This document shows positions 53,645 to 63,184 of a DNA stretch of 64,000 nt, piece by piece. The stretch covers positions 62,001-126,000 of the forward strand of contig CAKVCK010000005.1 in NCBI GenBank assembly GCA_934725575.1. The letters run 5' to 3'. This stretch comes from an uncultured Bacteroidales bacterium (lineage in GTDB: Bacteria > Bacteroidota > Bacteroidia > Bacteroidales > UBA932). Position 1 is the first letter of the stretch; each line of letters begins with the position of its first letter. The notes under the pieces were generated by a model. It was not told the DNA's origin, searched no databases, and worked only from the letters and a program-made list of their open reading frames with translations. A program made the translations under genes and the position numbers.

Positions 53645-55375
53645 ATGAAAAAATTCCGCATACTTATTCTCGCGATGGCGGCCGTGACAGCCTTGTCTGC
53701 CTGCCAGGACGCTTTGGATCTCCGAACCAACGGAACCATTGATATGTCTGAGGTTTTCAAGGACAGAAACAGAACCAAAGGCTATCTCAACGCCTGCTAC
53801 AATTATATCAAGAATCCGTCTGTCAATGTCGGTTCCTTTACGGACGACGCTCAGAACAGTCAGGACATCACGGCCGGAAGTTCGTACGACATCTGGTATA
53901 ATTCTGACATCACCTCCAGCAATTTCGCCGACCACAACTGGGACGGCAATCCTTGGGGCAACTACTTCGAGGGCGTACGCAAGTGCAATGTGTTCATCGC
54001 CAACATAGATGGAGCCACGGCTGAGATGCTGGACTGGGAAAGGGCAGGGTGGAAGGCTCAGGCTCTGACCCTCAGGGCATGGTATTATCTCCAGCTGATG
54101 AAGAGATATGGTCAGCTACCTTTGATCACTTCGGATCTTGGCACCAATCACGACTATTCTTCAGACAAGAAAGCGACTGTCTCAGAGATCGCCGGACAGA
54201 TTCTGGCTGACTGCGACGCCGCGATAGCCACGGAGGATTCGGAGGCATATTCATACGTCTATCGTACACAGCAGTGGGGAATGGCGACAAAAGCACTTGC
54301 ACAGGCTATCAGGAGCGAGACTGCTACCTACGTCATCAGTCCTTTGATGGGTGACGGCGGTTACACTGCTGATCAGGCTCTTGAAATCGCTGCTGACGCC
54401 CTCGCCAAGGTTCTGTCCAATGACTACAGCCTCTGGACCACGGCGAGCGCAGGGTACAACGCTTACGCTTCATATTTCCTTTACAATCCTGAGGATATGA
54501 GGGCACAGGACAAGGAAACCATCTATGGTGGCACACGTACAGCTGTCTGGTCAAGCTGCGGAGTTCCGATCGTGAGCGGAAGCGCCACGGCCGGCACTTG
54601 CCCGACCCAGGAACTTGTCGATGCCTACGAGATGGCCAACGGCAAGCCAGCGATAACCGGTTACAGCGATGATCAGCACCTTCAGCCTATCATAAACACC
54701 GAATCCGGCTACGATGAGACCAAACCTTACGAAGATAGGGATCCTCGCTTCTATGCGACCGTGTTCTACAACGGCAGCGTAAGGGGAGAGGATGAGATCT
54801 CCACAGTCGCCGGAGCCAACTGCGGACTGAACGCAACCAGCATCAGGTACACCCACACAGGCTACTATATGCGCAAATATGCCCACGACGCATCCAACAG
54901 AAACTCCAATTCGGATGGTTATATGCGCGTTGTGCGCCTCGCTGAGCTTTACTACAACTTCGCCGAGGTGGCCTACCAGGCTGCCGGACCGGATCAGGTT
55001 GTCAGCGTCTCAGGTCTGAATATGTCCGCCCGCGGAGCCGTCAACGCTGTCCGCGCGAGGGTCGGAATGCCTGAGATTCCAAGCGGACTCACAGTAGCTG
55101 ATTTCGAGAAGAGGTACCGTAACGACCGCAGGGTCGAGTTTGCCCTTGAGGCGGACTATTACTTCAGCCTGCGTCGCTGGAAAACCCTTTCGGCCACATC
55201 TACCGTGACTGGAATGAAAGTGTCCGGCACAGGTGCCAACCTCACTTACGAACGCTTCGTCCTTGGACAGCGCTCCACCACTACTGACAAGTTCCTGCTC
55301 TACCCGATCGACCTCACCGAAGTCTCAAAGGTTCTTGAACTTACCGGAAACGACTGGCAGAACCCTGGATGGTAG
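53645..55375 (+). CDS. SusD/RagB-family surface glycan-binding lipoprotein
   Basis: A 576-residue lid protein for the preceding SusC. Lipobox ALSAC (Cys 20) is followed by QDALDLRTNGTIDMSEVF. TPR-like helices (AGWKAQALTLRAWYYLQLMK) and the C-terminal block RNDRRVEFALEADYYFSLRRW are clear; it ends NPGW like its neighbour. The ATG at 53645 gives the best lipoprotein signal; another ATG at 53612 overlaps the SusC stop (TAATG) and would add 11 residues, possibly for coupling. Confidence 0.94.
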   Translation: MKKFRILILAMAAVTALSACQDALDLRTNGTIDMSEVFKDRNRTKGYLNACYNYIKNPSVNVGSFTDDAQNSQDITAGSSYDIWYNSDITSSNFADHNWDGNPWGNYFEGVRKCNVFIANIDGATAEMLDWERAGWKAQALTLRAWYYLQLMKRYGQLPLITSDLGTNHDYSSDKKATVSEIAGQILADCDAAIATEDSEAYSYVYRTQQWGMATKALAQAIRSETATYVISPLMGDGGYTADQALEIAADALAKVLSNDYSLWTTASAGYNAYASYFLYNPEDMRAQDKETIYGGTRTAVWSSCGVPIVSGSATAGTCPTQELVDAYEMANGKPAITGYSDDQHLQPIINTESGYDETKPYEDRDPRFYATVFYNGSVRGEDEISTVAGANCGLNATSIRYTHTGYYMRKYAHDASNRNSNSDGYMRVVRLAELYYNFAEVAYQAAGPDQVVSVSGLNMSARGAVNAVRARVGMPEIPSGLTVADFEKRYRNDRRVEFALEADYYFSLRRWKTLSATSTVTGMKVSGTGANLTYERFVLGQRSTTTDKFLLYPIDLTEVSKVLELTGNDWQNPGW

Positions 55376-55407
55376 CAGAGGCCTTAAATTTTAATTGATA
55401 AAATTTG

Positions 55408-57006
55408 ATGAATATGAAGAAAATCATCTACTTGATATTGATCGCCTGCTCGGCCATATTTTTTTCCTGCAAGGATGACTCGGGAATGACGAAGGATGGC
55501 GACATCGTCCTGTCGAACCTGACGGCCGAGCCGAGAATCGGTGCGGTTGTACTCAAATGGGACAACCCTACGGCGAGTGACTATTATTATGCCACAGTGA
55601 CTTATCTGAACGCTGACGGTGAGGAAGTGAGACAGAAGGTAAGCGTCTATAGCGTTGATTCAGAAAAGGGAGATGGCCACACCTCAGTCAGGATCGGTGG
55701 ATTCTCCGACACAAAGACCTACGAGTTCACGGTGACCCCTTACACTTCCGACGAACGTTATGGCGACTCAAAGACCGTTTCCTGCGCTCCTGAGGATGCC
55801 AGCAAGGCCTTCAAGTACATCACTGAGACCATCGAGGCCACCCCGACCGTAGAGGGTGCCGTCATCAATTGGGCCAATGAATATGATGTCCCGGTCACCG
55901 TCAACGTAACCTACAAGAACCTCGCTGGGGAGACCAAGACCGTCACCAAGACAAGCAATGTGGGAGAAAGCGTGGAGATATTCCCGTTTGTTGATCCTAC
56001 GGATGTCACGATCACAGCCACGGATGAGAGCGGAAAGAATACATCCGATCCTAAGGTGATCGAGGTGACACCGGAAAGGGGAGAGATCCCTCAGTCCAGA
56101 ATGACGGCCATCGGCGCCTCTGGGGTGGATGGTGACAATGTTCCCGCAAATCTTTTGGATAACAATGTCTCAACCGCTTGGTCAGGATCGAATAATGACA
56201 TTGTGTGGGTCGCCATTGACCTTGGTGAGATTCATCGGATCAACTGGTTCGAACTGGTAGGTAATTCAAAGGATCGGGACGGCCAGCCTGTGGCCCTTAT
56301 GGTTTTCGACTCGAAAGAGCCAGTGGCTGACATGTCCCAAGCTCATTATCTTGGAATGTTTGAATATAATCGTGAGCACATCTATAACCATGCTTACAAA
56401 TTAGAGAATCCGATAGACGCAAGGTTTATTCTTATCGCCTTCCCAAGCGTGCAGCGCGTGAGCGTCACCGAGTTCTGCGCCTACTATGCCGATGCGGCCA
56501 CCCATTACGCCAAGGAGTCCGAGCTTGAGCTCCAGCCGGATCCGGATGATGATGACACCTACTATCCGGAGATTGAATACATGACTCCTAACAAGGGGAT
56601 CATCAACAATCTTAATATCACAGCAAGCAATCCTGATAATCCTTCAGAGTTCACTTATGAGACAACAGGTGGAGACTCTTGGGTGGCTATGCAGCCTCTC
56701 AAGAAACAGGCTCCTGGAACAGTTCTTGTGTTCCACTACAAGTCCACCGCTGACCTTGCCTGCGAGTTCTTCTGGTGCAAAGGCGGTTGGGGTGTCGGAG
56801 GCCCTGCCGGCGGCGTGGAGACATTCTTCACGCTCAAGAAGACCGATAAATGGAAGACATTCAAGATGAATATGGTCGATGCCTGGAACAAAGGCTGGTG
56901 GGGTGGAGACCCAGGAGCCGTTGTCCGTTTCGACATCGGTGACGGAGCCGGAGAGACAGTTGTTGTCAGACTCATGCACTGGCGCGCCGCCGAGGAAGGC
57001 GAATAA
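55408..57006 (+). CDS. Surface glycan-binding lipoprotein (DUF4959/DUF5126/discoidin-like)
   Basis: A 532-residue lipoprotein (lipobox IFFSC, Cys 21). Two fibronectin-like sandwiches come first (about 30-125, with NLTAEPRIGAVVLKWDNP; about 130-220), matching the DUF4959-DUF5126 arrangement found in many glycan loci. A discoidin-type F5/8C domain follows (about 232-365: NLLDNNVSTAWSGSNNDIVW, IDLGEIHRINWFELVG). A last Trp-rich beta domain (about 385-530, CKGGWGVGGPAGG) may be a further carbohydrate-binding module. It has no catalytic motif, and its place after two SusC/SusD pairs suggests it helps hold substrate on the surface. Confidence 0.82.
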   Translation: MNMKKIIYLILIACSAIFFSCKDDSGMTKDGDIVLSNLTAEPRIGAVVLKWDNPTASDYYYATVTYLNADGEEVRQKVSVYSVDSEKGDGHTSVRIGGFSDTKTYEFTVTPYTSDERYGDSKTVSCAPEDASKAFKYITETIEATPTVEGAVINWANEYDVPVTVNVTYKNLAGETKTVTKTSNVGESVEIFPFVDPTDVTITATDESGKNTSDPKVIEVTPERGEIPQSRMTAIGASGVDGDNVPANLLDNNVSTAWSGSNNDIVWVAIDLGEIHRINWFELVGNSKDRDGQPVALMVFDSKEPVADMSQAHYLGMFEYNREHIYNHAYKLENPIDARFILIAFPSVQRVSVTEFCAYYADAATHYAKESELELQPDPDDDDTYYPEIEYMTPNKGIINNLNITASNPDNPSEFTYETTGGDSWVAMQPLKKQAPGTVLVFHYKSTADLACEFFWCKGGWGVGGPAGGVETFFTLKKTDKWKTFKMNMVDAWNKGWWGGDPGAVVRFDIGDGAGETVVVRLMHWRAAEEGE

Positions 57007-57037
57007 ACCAAGTTCATTGACACTTTAATATTTACAG

Positions 57038-58966
57038 ATGACAAAAAAGACAATTTCACCTATAATAGCTTTCGTGGTTATGTCCTGCGCGCTTTCAGCG
57101 CAGGACATAACTGTCCAAAGCCAGACCTTGGACCTGTATCAGGACACTTGGGTCGCGACTGACGCTCTGGGCAGGACAATGCCCGGAATCGATGTCGTAG
57201 GCCCTGTGAAGACCGACCAGCGCCGCATTGTGGGAATATTCTACATAACCTGGCACACACAGAACCTTGCGAACCTTCCAGGCCCTTACGGAGCGGATGT
57301 GACCAAGGTTCTCAATGCCGATCCAAACGCCCGTCTTCAGGCTGACAATCCGAACTGGAAGTACGGCTCCTATCACTGGGGAGAACCCGAGATGGGCTAT
57401 TTCCTGAGTCAGGACGAATGGGTTATCCGGAAGGATATGTCGATGCTCTCCGATGCCGGAGTGGATGTGCTTGTGCTCGATGTCACGAACGCCGTGCGTT
57501 ACTGGGACGAATGGGAGGTGTTGTTCTCCACGATGGAGAAGATACGTGCGGAGGGTAACAATACTCCTCAGTTCTGTTTCTGGGCCTTCAACGGAGAGGT
57601 CATCACGGTGGTCCAGCAACTCTACGAAAGGATCTACAAGGAGAACAAGTACCCTGACCTGTGGTTCTGCTGGGACGGAAAACCTTTGCTGCTCTACAAT
57701 GCGGATCCGGTCCACGACGCCAACGGAGGATATTCAGCCTACAAGGATGGAACTCACGACTATTCCGATGAAGTGAAGAACTTCTTCACACTCAGGAATA
57801 TGTGGTGGGGCTACTACGAGTGGGCCGGCAAGCGTTTCATCGGCACGGAGGACAACTGGAGTTTCGGCTACAGCATGGCCGACCCTCGGATCAAGTCGAT
57901 GACTCCGGAGCGGCTGGCTTCCAAGCATGACGGCAAGATCGAGGAGGCGGCCGTCACCCCTGCCCAGCATCCTGTCACCATGACTGATGTCCCGATGGGA
58001 GTAGGGAAATCCTGGTCGAAGCGCGACGGCGAGCCGAAGCTCAATGAATATGATCTCCCGGATTCAGCCTACGTTCCGTGGCTCGGCCGCAAGGTCTCCG
58101 ATCCTGAGGGGTATGGAATATACTTCCAGGAGCGTTGGGACGACGCTCTGTCCGCGAATCCGCAGTTCCTTTACCTGAATGACTGGAACGAGTGGACCGC
58201 CGGGAAGTACAACGGAGACGTGATGTGGCTCGGCCGCAAGAATCCGTTTATGTTTGTGGACCAGTACAACGCCGAGTTCAACAGGACGATCCAGCCGATG
58301 AAGGGGGGCTACACCGACAACTACTACATGCAGATGGCGCAGAACATCCGCCGCTACAAGGGAGTCCGTCCGGTTCCAGTGAACAGGCATATTCATAAAA
58401 TGGCGGTTGACGGAATATTCAAGGATTGGGAGCAGGTCGAGGTGGTCTATCGCGACACCCGTGGAGACGTGTTCCATCGTGACGCGAAAGGTTACGGCGG
58501 GCTTCATTACAAGGATTCGACGGGAAGGAACGACATCGTGGCCTCGAAGGTGGCGGTCGGCAAGTCGGACATATTCTTTTATGCCGAGACCGCTGATGCC
58601 TTGACTCCGTATTCCGATCCGGATTGGATGCTGCTGCTGATTGATTCAGATGGTGATTCCTCGACTGGTTGGTATGGTTATGACATATTGATTAACAAGG
58701 ATATAGCATCTGACGGCAAGGGGAGTGTCCTTAGGTTTGTTGACGGGAAATGGGTCAAGGCGGGGGAGTACCGCTTCGCTGTGGAAGGCAACAAACTGGA
58801 ACTGGCCGTGCCTAAGTCTCTGCTTGGTGTTTCCGGAAAATCAATTACCTTTGACTTCAAGTGGGCGGACAACACCGGAGAGTTGGTTGATCCGATCTCG
58901 CTTTGCCTGCACGGGGACACAGCACCGAACCGCCGGTTCAACTACAGGTTTGTTTGGAATAAATAG
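57038..58966 (+). CDS. Glycoside hydrolase family 71/99-like enzyme with C-terminal beta-sandwich
   Basis: A 642-residue secreted protein with a signal peptide (to about 21, CALSAQ). The TIM-barrel part (about 60-450) opens with VGIFYITWHTQN and holds DAGVDVLVLDVTNA, FWAFNG, LWFCWDGKPLLLYN and YLNDWNEWTAGKYN with an acidic pair; the style is that of GH71/GH99-type enzymes, whose known members act on alpha-1,3-glucan or alpha-mannan. A CBM9/DOMON-like sandwich follows (about 460-640: MAVDGIFKDWEQVEVVYR, WMLLLIDSDGDSSTGWYGYD). The exact linkage and even the family number are inferred from memory and should be treated as provisional. Confidence 0.72.
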   Translation: MTKKTISPIIAFVVMSCALSAQDITVQSQTLDLYQDTWVATDALGRTMPGIDVVGPVKTDQRRIVGIFYITWHTQNLANLPGPYGADVTKVLNADPNARLQADNPNWKYGSYHWGEPEMGYFLSQDEWVIRKDMSMLSDAGVDVLVLDVTNAVRYWDEWEVLFSTMEKIRAEGNNTPQFCFWAFNGEVITVVQQLYERIYKENKYPDLWFCWDGKPLLLYNADPVHDANGGYSAYKDGTHDYSDEVKNFFTLRNMWWGYYEWAGKRFIGTEDNWSFGYSMADPRIKSMTPERLASKHDGKIEEAAVTPAQHPVTMTDVPMGVGKSWSKRDGEPKLNEYDLPDSAYVPWLGRKVSDPEGYGIYFQERWDDALSANPQFLYLNDWNEWTAGKYNGDVMWLGRKNPFMFVDQYNAEFNRTIQPMKGGYTDNYYMQMAQNIRRYKGVRPVPVNRHIHKMAVDGIFKDWEQVEVVYRDTRGDVFHRDAKGYGGLHYKDSTGRNDIVASKVAVGKSDIFFYAETADALTPYSDPDWMLLLIDSDGDSSTGWYGYDILINKDIASDGKGSVLRFVDGKWVKAGEYRFAVEGNKLELAVPKSLLGVSGKSITFDFKWADNTGELVDPISLCLHGDTAPNRRFNYRFVWNK

Positions 58967-58981
58967 AAAAACTTTAAGAAT

Positions 58982-60622
58982 ATGAAATACTCCACAATCC
59001 GAAAACTTTTTGCATCGATCCTGCTGCTGTCGGCTGTCTGCTCTTGCGGCAAGGACACTGTGAAGCCGAACGTTGTTGTCAGGCCAAAAGGGGACAAATA
59101 CCAGATGGCGGACAACATCAAGGAATATCTTGCCAAAGACTATCCTTCAAAGGTGACGAACGTGCAGGTCACGTCTGATAAGGTTATCATCAAGGGAAAC
59201 TGCGGCGGTTCCGGCACATATTTGCTTGCGGAGATAACCCCTTGGCAGGATGTGACGGAACTGGAGACATACCCCTACACTCAGGACTTGTCAGGCGGTG
59301 GTTTCACTGTCACCGTGGACAGGATTGTTCCGAATCGCGAGGGAATAAGATATGACAAGGTGTTCTCTAAATGGGCCGTCGTGAAGGTGGACGGTGACAG
59401 GCAGACCTTGGACTCTCATGCCCGTTACGCCGATGATGTCGTTCCTAAAAAATCACCAGATGCTGTTCCGCTGAGGAACAAAAAAGGTTTCGGAGCCGGT
59501 GATACAGACCTCTATTTCAGTGACTGCAAGGAGATGAATGTAGGCAGCATAACAATGAACGTGGTTCTCAACAACTACATCACGGGAGAAGGTTCCGGTT
59601 ATTCGTACGGTGGAAAGGAGTACAGCCTCGGACCCGTGAAGGACTATGTTGATTATGTGACACAGAAGGCCTCGGAGACAGGCCTTGTGGTCTCCGCCAT
59701 TATCCTCTGTCAGACCAACTCGATATTCAAGGATCCTGAGAACGCAGGTGGCAACTACACAATGCCGAATATGACGACCGCAAGGGCGTTCAACCTCTAT
59801 GCCGCCGCCCTTGAGCATATGGCCTCGACCCATTGCTATTCAGGCAAGAGGATATCCCATTGGATCATGCACAACGAGGTGGATCATGCCAACCAGTGGA
59901 CGAACATGGGTGATCAGCCGATGCAGCGCTATATCGACAGGTACATCAAGTCGATGAGAATCTGCTACAACATTGTCCGCCAGTACGATCAGAACGCTTC
60001 CGTGCTTGGCTCCTACACCCATTGCTGGACTGTGGCGGACGGAAATTATGCTCCGAAGAAAATGCTGGAGGCCACTGTCGCCTATTCTGAAGCCGAGGGT
60101 GATTTCCGCTGGGGTGTGGCCTATCACCCTTATCCGCAGGATCTCACAAAGCCTTCTTTCTGGGTGAACGACACGCAGGCGACATATTCAATGACCACGA
60201 GGTACATCACCTTCAAGAATCTGGAGGTAATCGATGCATGGATCAAGCAGAAGGAGAATCTTTACAAGGGAACCACCAAGCGTGTGCTGTTCCTGTCAGA
60301 GCAGGGCACGAACTCACCTTCTTACTCGCAGACGGATCTTGCTCTCCAGGCGGCCGGTGGAGCCTGGGCTTGGAAGAAGATCTCAAAGCTTGACGGCATC
60401 GATGCCATGCAGTGGCATAACTGGGCTGACAACAAAGCCGAAGGAGGCCTCAGGATAGGTCTTCGCACTTTCGCTGAAGGTAGTGTCTCAGATCTTACCC
60501 CTAAGCCTGTCTGGTACGTCTGGAAGGCCGCCGGCACGGCCGAAGAGGACGCCGTCCTTGACCAGTACAAGACCACCCTCGGCATCATCGACTGGGATTC
60601 CATCCTTAAGACTGTCGAGTAG
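58982..60622 (+). CDS. DUF5722-type TIM-barrel lipoprotein, probable glycosidase
   Basis: A 546-residue lipoprotein (AVCSC, Cys 20 or 22) with a short N-terminal sandwich and a TIM-barrel-like domain (about 165-530). ISHWIMHNEVDHANQW resembles the Asn-Glu acid/base block of clan A glycosidases, and VLFLSEQGTNSPSYS supplies a second Glu on a later strand as possible nucleophile. WGVAYHPYPQDLTKPSFW lies between them. These fit DUF5722, found in Bacteroidota glycan loci; activity is not known to me. It closes the locus, 15 bases after the preceding enzyme, and converges with ychF across 59 bases with no clear hairpin. Confidence 0.7.
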   Translation: MKYSTIRKLFASILLLSAVCSCGKDTVKPNVVVRPKGDKYQMADNIKEYLAKDYPSKVTNVQVTSDKVIIKGNCGGSGTYLLAEITPWQDVTELETYPYTQDLSGGGFTVTVDRIVPNREGIRYDKVFSKWAVVKVDGDRQTLDSHARYADDVVPKKSPDAVPLRNKKGFGAGDTDLYFSDCKEMNVGSITMNVVLNNYITGEGSGYSYGGKEYSLGPVKDYVDYVTQKASETGLVVSAIILCQTNSIFKDPENAGGNYTMPNMTTARAFNLYAAALEHMASTHCYSGKRISHWIMHNEVDHANQWTNMGDQPMQRYIDRYIKSMRICYNIVRQYDQNASVLGSYTHCWTVADGNYAPKKMLEATVAYSEAEGDFRWGVAYHPYPQDLTKPSFWVNDTQATYSMTTRYITFKNLEVIDAWIKQKENLYKGTTKRVLFLSEQGTNSPSYSQTDLALQAAGGAWAWKKISKLDGIDAMQWHNWADNKAEGGLRIGLRTFAEGSVSDLTPKPVWYVWKAAGTAEEDAVLDQYKTTLGIIDWDSILKTVE

Positions 60623-60681
60623 AAGCCAGGACAATGTCTCCCGGCCACTGAGTATATCTAAAGACTTAAATATCACATCTT

Positions 60682-61785
60682 TTAGACGTTGAACAGGAAG
60701 TGCATAATGTCGCCGTCCTGAACGACATATTCCTTGCCTTCGGTGGCGAGTTTGCCGGCGGCTCTGACGGCGCTTTCGCTGCCGAGGGTGACGAAGTCGT
60801 TGTACTTGATGACCTCGGCCCTGATGAATCCCTTCTCGAAGTCCGTGTGGATCACTCCGGCGGCTTTCGGGGCTTTGTCACCCTTGTGGATGGTCCAGGC
60901 GCGGCACTCGTCTGATCCGGCGGTGAAGAATGTCTGGAGTCCGAGCAGATGGTAGGCTCCCTGAATCAGCCTTACGACACCGGATTCTTTCAGCCCCATC
61001 TCCTCAAGGAACATCTGACGGTCCTCATAGGAGTCCATCTCGGCGATTTCGGATTCGGTCTTGGCTGAGATCACGAGAATCTCCGCGTTCTCTTCCTTGA
61101 CAGCCTCACGGACGGCGTCCACATACTTGTTGCCGTTGACAGCCGAGGCGTCGTCCACGTTGCAGACGTACATCACCGGCTTGTTGGTCAGAAGGAAAAG
61201 ATCCTTGGCCATAGCGGCCTCCTCCTCGTTGATGAACTCTACGGTCCTGCACGATTTGCCCTGCTCAAGGGCTTCCTTGTAGCGGAGCAGAAGGGCGACA
61301 AGCTTCTTGGCGTCCTTGTCTCCTCCGGTCGTGGCCTGTTTCTGGCTTTTTGCAAGACGTGACTCAACCGTCTCAAGATCCTTGATCTGGAGTTCCGTGT
61401 CAACTACCTCCTTGTCCCTGACAGGGTCAACGCTGCCATCCACGTGAACAACGTTGCCGTCATCGAAGCATCTGAGCACGTGAAGGATTGCATCGGTCTC
61501 ACGGATGTTGGCGAGAAACTGGTTTCCAAGTCCTTCTCCCTTGCTGGCTCCCTTCACGAGACCGGCGATGTCCACGATGTCAACAGTGGCCGGGACGACG
61601 CTCTTAGGCTTGCACATGTCCGCAAGCACCTCCAGCCTCTTGTCCGGAACGTTCGTCGAGCCAAGATTAGGCTCGATTGTACAGAAAGGAAAGTTCGCGC
61701 TCTGGGCCTTGCCTGAGCTCACGCAGTTGAACAAAGTTGACTTTCCGACATTCGGAAGTCCGACTATTCCGCATTTCAATGACAT
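60682..61785 (-). CDS. ychF: Redox-regulated ribosome-binding ATPase YchF
   Basis: A 367-residue Obg-like P-loop ATPase that binds the ribosome. G1 is GLPNVGKSTLFN, switch regions FCTIEPN and DIVDIAGLVKGASKGEGLGN, the coiled coil covers about 130-200, and NKPVMYVCNVDD replaces the usual GTP-specific NKxD, in line with ATP preference. The TGS domain at the C-terminus contains TFFTAGSDECRAWTI and ends GDIMHFLFNV. It is transcribed alone. CAAAGATA at 61825-61832 gives TATCTTTG on its strand, a likely -7 element. Confidence 0.97.
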   Translation of the reverse strand: MSLKCGIVGLPNVGKSTLFNCVSSGKAQSANFPFCTIEPNLGSTNVPDKRLEVLADMCKPKSVVPATVDIVDIAGLVKGASKGEGLGNQFLANIRETDAILHVLRCFDDGNVVHVDGSVDPVRDKEVVDTELQIKDLETVESRLAKSQKQATTGGDKDAKKLVALLLRYKEALEQGKSCRTVEFINEEEAAMAKDLFLLTNKPVMYVCNVDDASAVNGNKYVDAVREAVKEENAEILVISAKTESEIAEMDSYEDRQMFLEEMGLKESGVVRLIQGAYHLLGLQTFFTAGSDECRAWTIHKGDKAPKAAGVIHTDFEKGFIRAEVIKYNDFVTLGSESAVRAAGKLATEGKEYVVQDGDIMHFLFNV

Positions 61786-61824
61786 ATCTTACAAAATTCT
61801 AAAGTCTATAATATAATTTATCGG

Positions 61825-61832
61825 CAAAGATA
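61825..61832 (-). promoter_or_regulatory. Possible -7 element for ychF
   Basis: TATCTTTG on the minus strand matches TAnnTTTG, 39 bases before the ychF ATG. The -33 position lacks TTTG. Confidence 0.5.
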
Positions 61833-61848
61833 CAAATTAAGAAGTGGT

Positions 61849-61905
61849 TTTGATTTGTTTGAAATGTTCTTTGAGGTGAAAAAATCTTCGAACAAACAAA
61901 TCAAA
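61849..61905. repeat. 13-bp perfect inverted repeat in a divergent promoter region
   Basis: TTTGATTTGTTTG (61849-61861) is mirrored as CAAACAAATCAAA (61893-61905), 31 bases apart, between ychF and the divergent phosphatase-fold gene. It could be an operator or a leader hairpin for either gene. Confidence 0.55.
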
Positions 61906-62061
61906 CAGCTTCTAAGAATATGTTTTGCTTTGTTTGCGCGCTCTTTGGATCAAAATTCTTCAGGCGACAACCAACATAAGAAAAAGTTTTTCTGTTTCTT
62001 AAGAAAGAGTTTACGTTTCTTATCTTTTTTTACGTTTTTGTGCCGCATATTTGCCGTTGAA

Positions 62062-63096
62062 ATGAAAAGACATCAGTTCATATTGTTTGTTCTTCTTCTT
62101 CTCTTGCCGGCCGCCGGCCAGTTGACTCATTGTCGTAATTGTTTAAGTTTATTAGATAAGGCGGCCGGAAGGGAAGATCAGCTTCTCGTTATGTTCTGGA
62201 ATCTGGAGAACTTCTTTGATTGGCGAAGGGACAGCCTCAATGGCAGTGATTCGGAGGCCGAGTTCACCTCTTTTGGCAAAAGACATTGGACAAAGAGACG
62301 CTTCCAGGCCAAATGCAATGCGATAGCCAAATCCATACTATGGGTTAAGGATGAGGAAGGAATATTACCGGATATCATAGGTGTGGCCGAGGTCGAGAAC
62401 CGCTTTGTGCTTAAGCGATTACTGGAAGACACACAGTTGTACAGAACTGACTACGGGATTGTCCATTACGATTCCCCGGATCCGCGAGGTATAGATGTGG
62501 CGTTGCTGTACCGGACCTCACGCCTTACTCTAATGCAGTCCAGGCCGTTGAGGGTGGGCGGAGGAACCGACCATCCGTTGCTGACCAGGGATATTCTTTT
62601 GACAAAATTTTTGAAATCTGATGGCGACAGCATCGCTTTCCTTGTGAACCATCATCCTTCCAAATATGGCGGAAAGACCGGCCAAAGGAGGGAGGTGGCT
62701 CTCAGGAGGCTGCGGGATGCCACGGACTCGCTTCAAAAGGCAGGATTGATGAATATAGTCGCGATGGGTGACTTCAACGACACTCCGGAGAATCCGGCTT
62801 TCGGAATATTGACGGACGGGGAGCCTTTACCTTTGACGAATCTGGCTATTCCTGCGGCGGAAAATGGTGAGGGAACTATAAGATATTCAGGAAAATGGGA
62901 GATGATTGATATGTTCTTTATTTCGAGGAGTCTGGCATCTGGCGGGCATATTCCTGAAATGAATGTGCTAAGGTTGCCATTCCTTATGGTGAGGGATAAC
63001 GCTCATTCTGGGGAAAAACCGCTTCGGACGTACACGGGACCGCGATATGTCGGTGGAGTGAGCGATCATTGTCCGATTGTTGTCTGGATTCGGTAG
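62062..63096 (+). CDS. Secreted endonuclease/exonuclease/phosphatase-fold protein
   Basis: A 344-residue exported hydrolase. The ATG at 62062 (MKRHQFILFVLLLLLPAAG) starts a good signal peptide; the frame stays open 69 codons upstream but that part is AT-rich leader. Motifs: VMFWNLENFFDW, IIGVAEVENRF with the metal Glu, PRGIDVALLYR, FLVNHHPSKYGGKTGQRREV, AMGDFNDTPENPAF, and the C-terminal VSDHCPIVVWIR. This arrangement is a common Bacteroidota group of the family; substrate unknown. It differs clearly from the paralogue at 16054, sharing only the catalytic motifs. It is followed after 88 bases by galK. Confidence 0.88.
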   Translation: MKRHQFILFVLLLLLPAAGQLTHCRNCLSLLDKAAGREDQLLVMFWNLENFFDWRRDSLNGSDSEAEFTSFGKRHWTKRRFQAKCNAIAKSILWVKDEEGILPDIIGVAEVENRFVLKRLLEDTQLYRTDYGIVHYDSPDPRGIDVALLYRTSRLTLMQSRPLRVGGGTDHPLLTRDILLTKFLKSDGDSIAFLVNHHPSKYGGKTGQRREVALRRLRDATDSLQKAGLMNIVAMGDFNDTPENPAFGILTDGEPLPLTNLAIPAAENGEGTIRYSGKWEMIDMFFISRSLASGGHIPEMNVLRLPFLMVRDNAHSGEKPLRTYTGPRYVGGVSDHCPIVVWIR

Positions 63097-63115
63097 ATAA
63101 TCAACAAATATTTGT

Positions 63116-63123
63116 TAAATTTG
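63116..63123 (+). promoter_or_regulatory. Possible -7 element for galK
   Basis: TAAATTTG matches TAnnTTTG and lies 61 bases before the galK ATG. The -33 position has only a weak match. Confidence 0.45.
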
Positions 63124-63184
63124 CCTTATTGGAAGTCGGTTTTATGGCCGATTGTTGAAACGAACTAGTTTAAAATCACATAAT

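Noticed and set aside
60623..60681. Search for a hairpin between the convergent DUF5722 and ychF genes
   Set aside because: No stem of useful length was found in the 59 bases, so no terminator is reported there.
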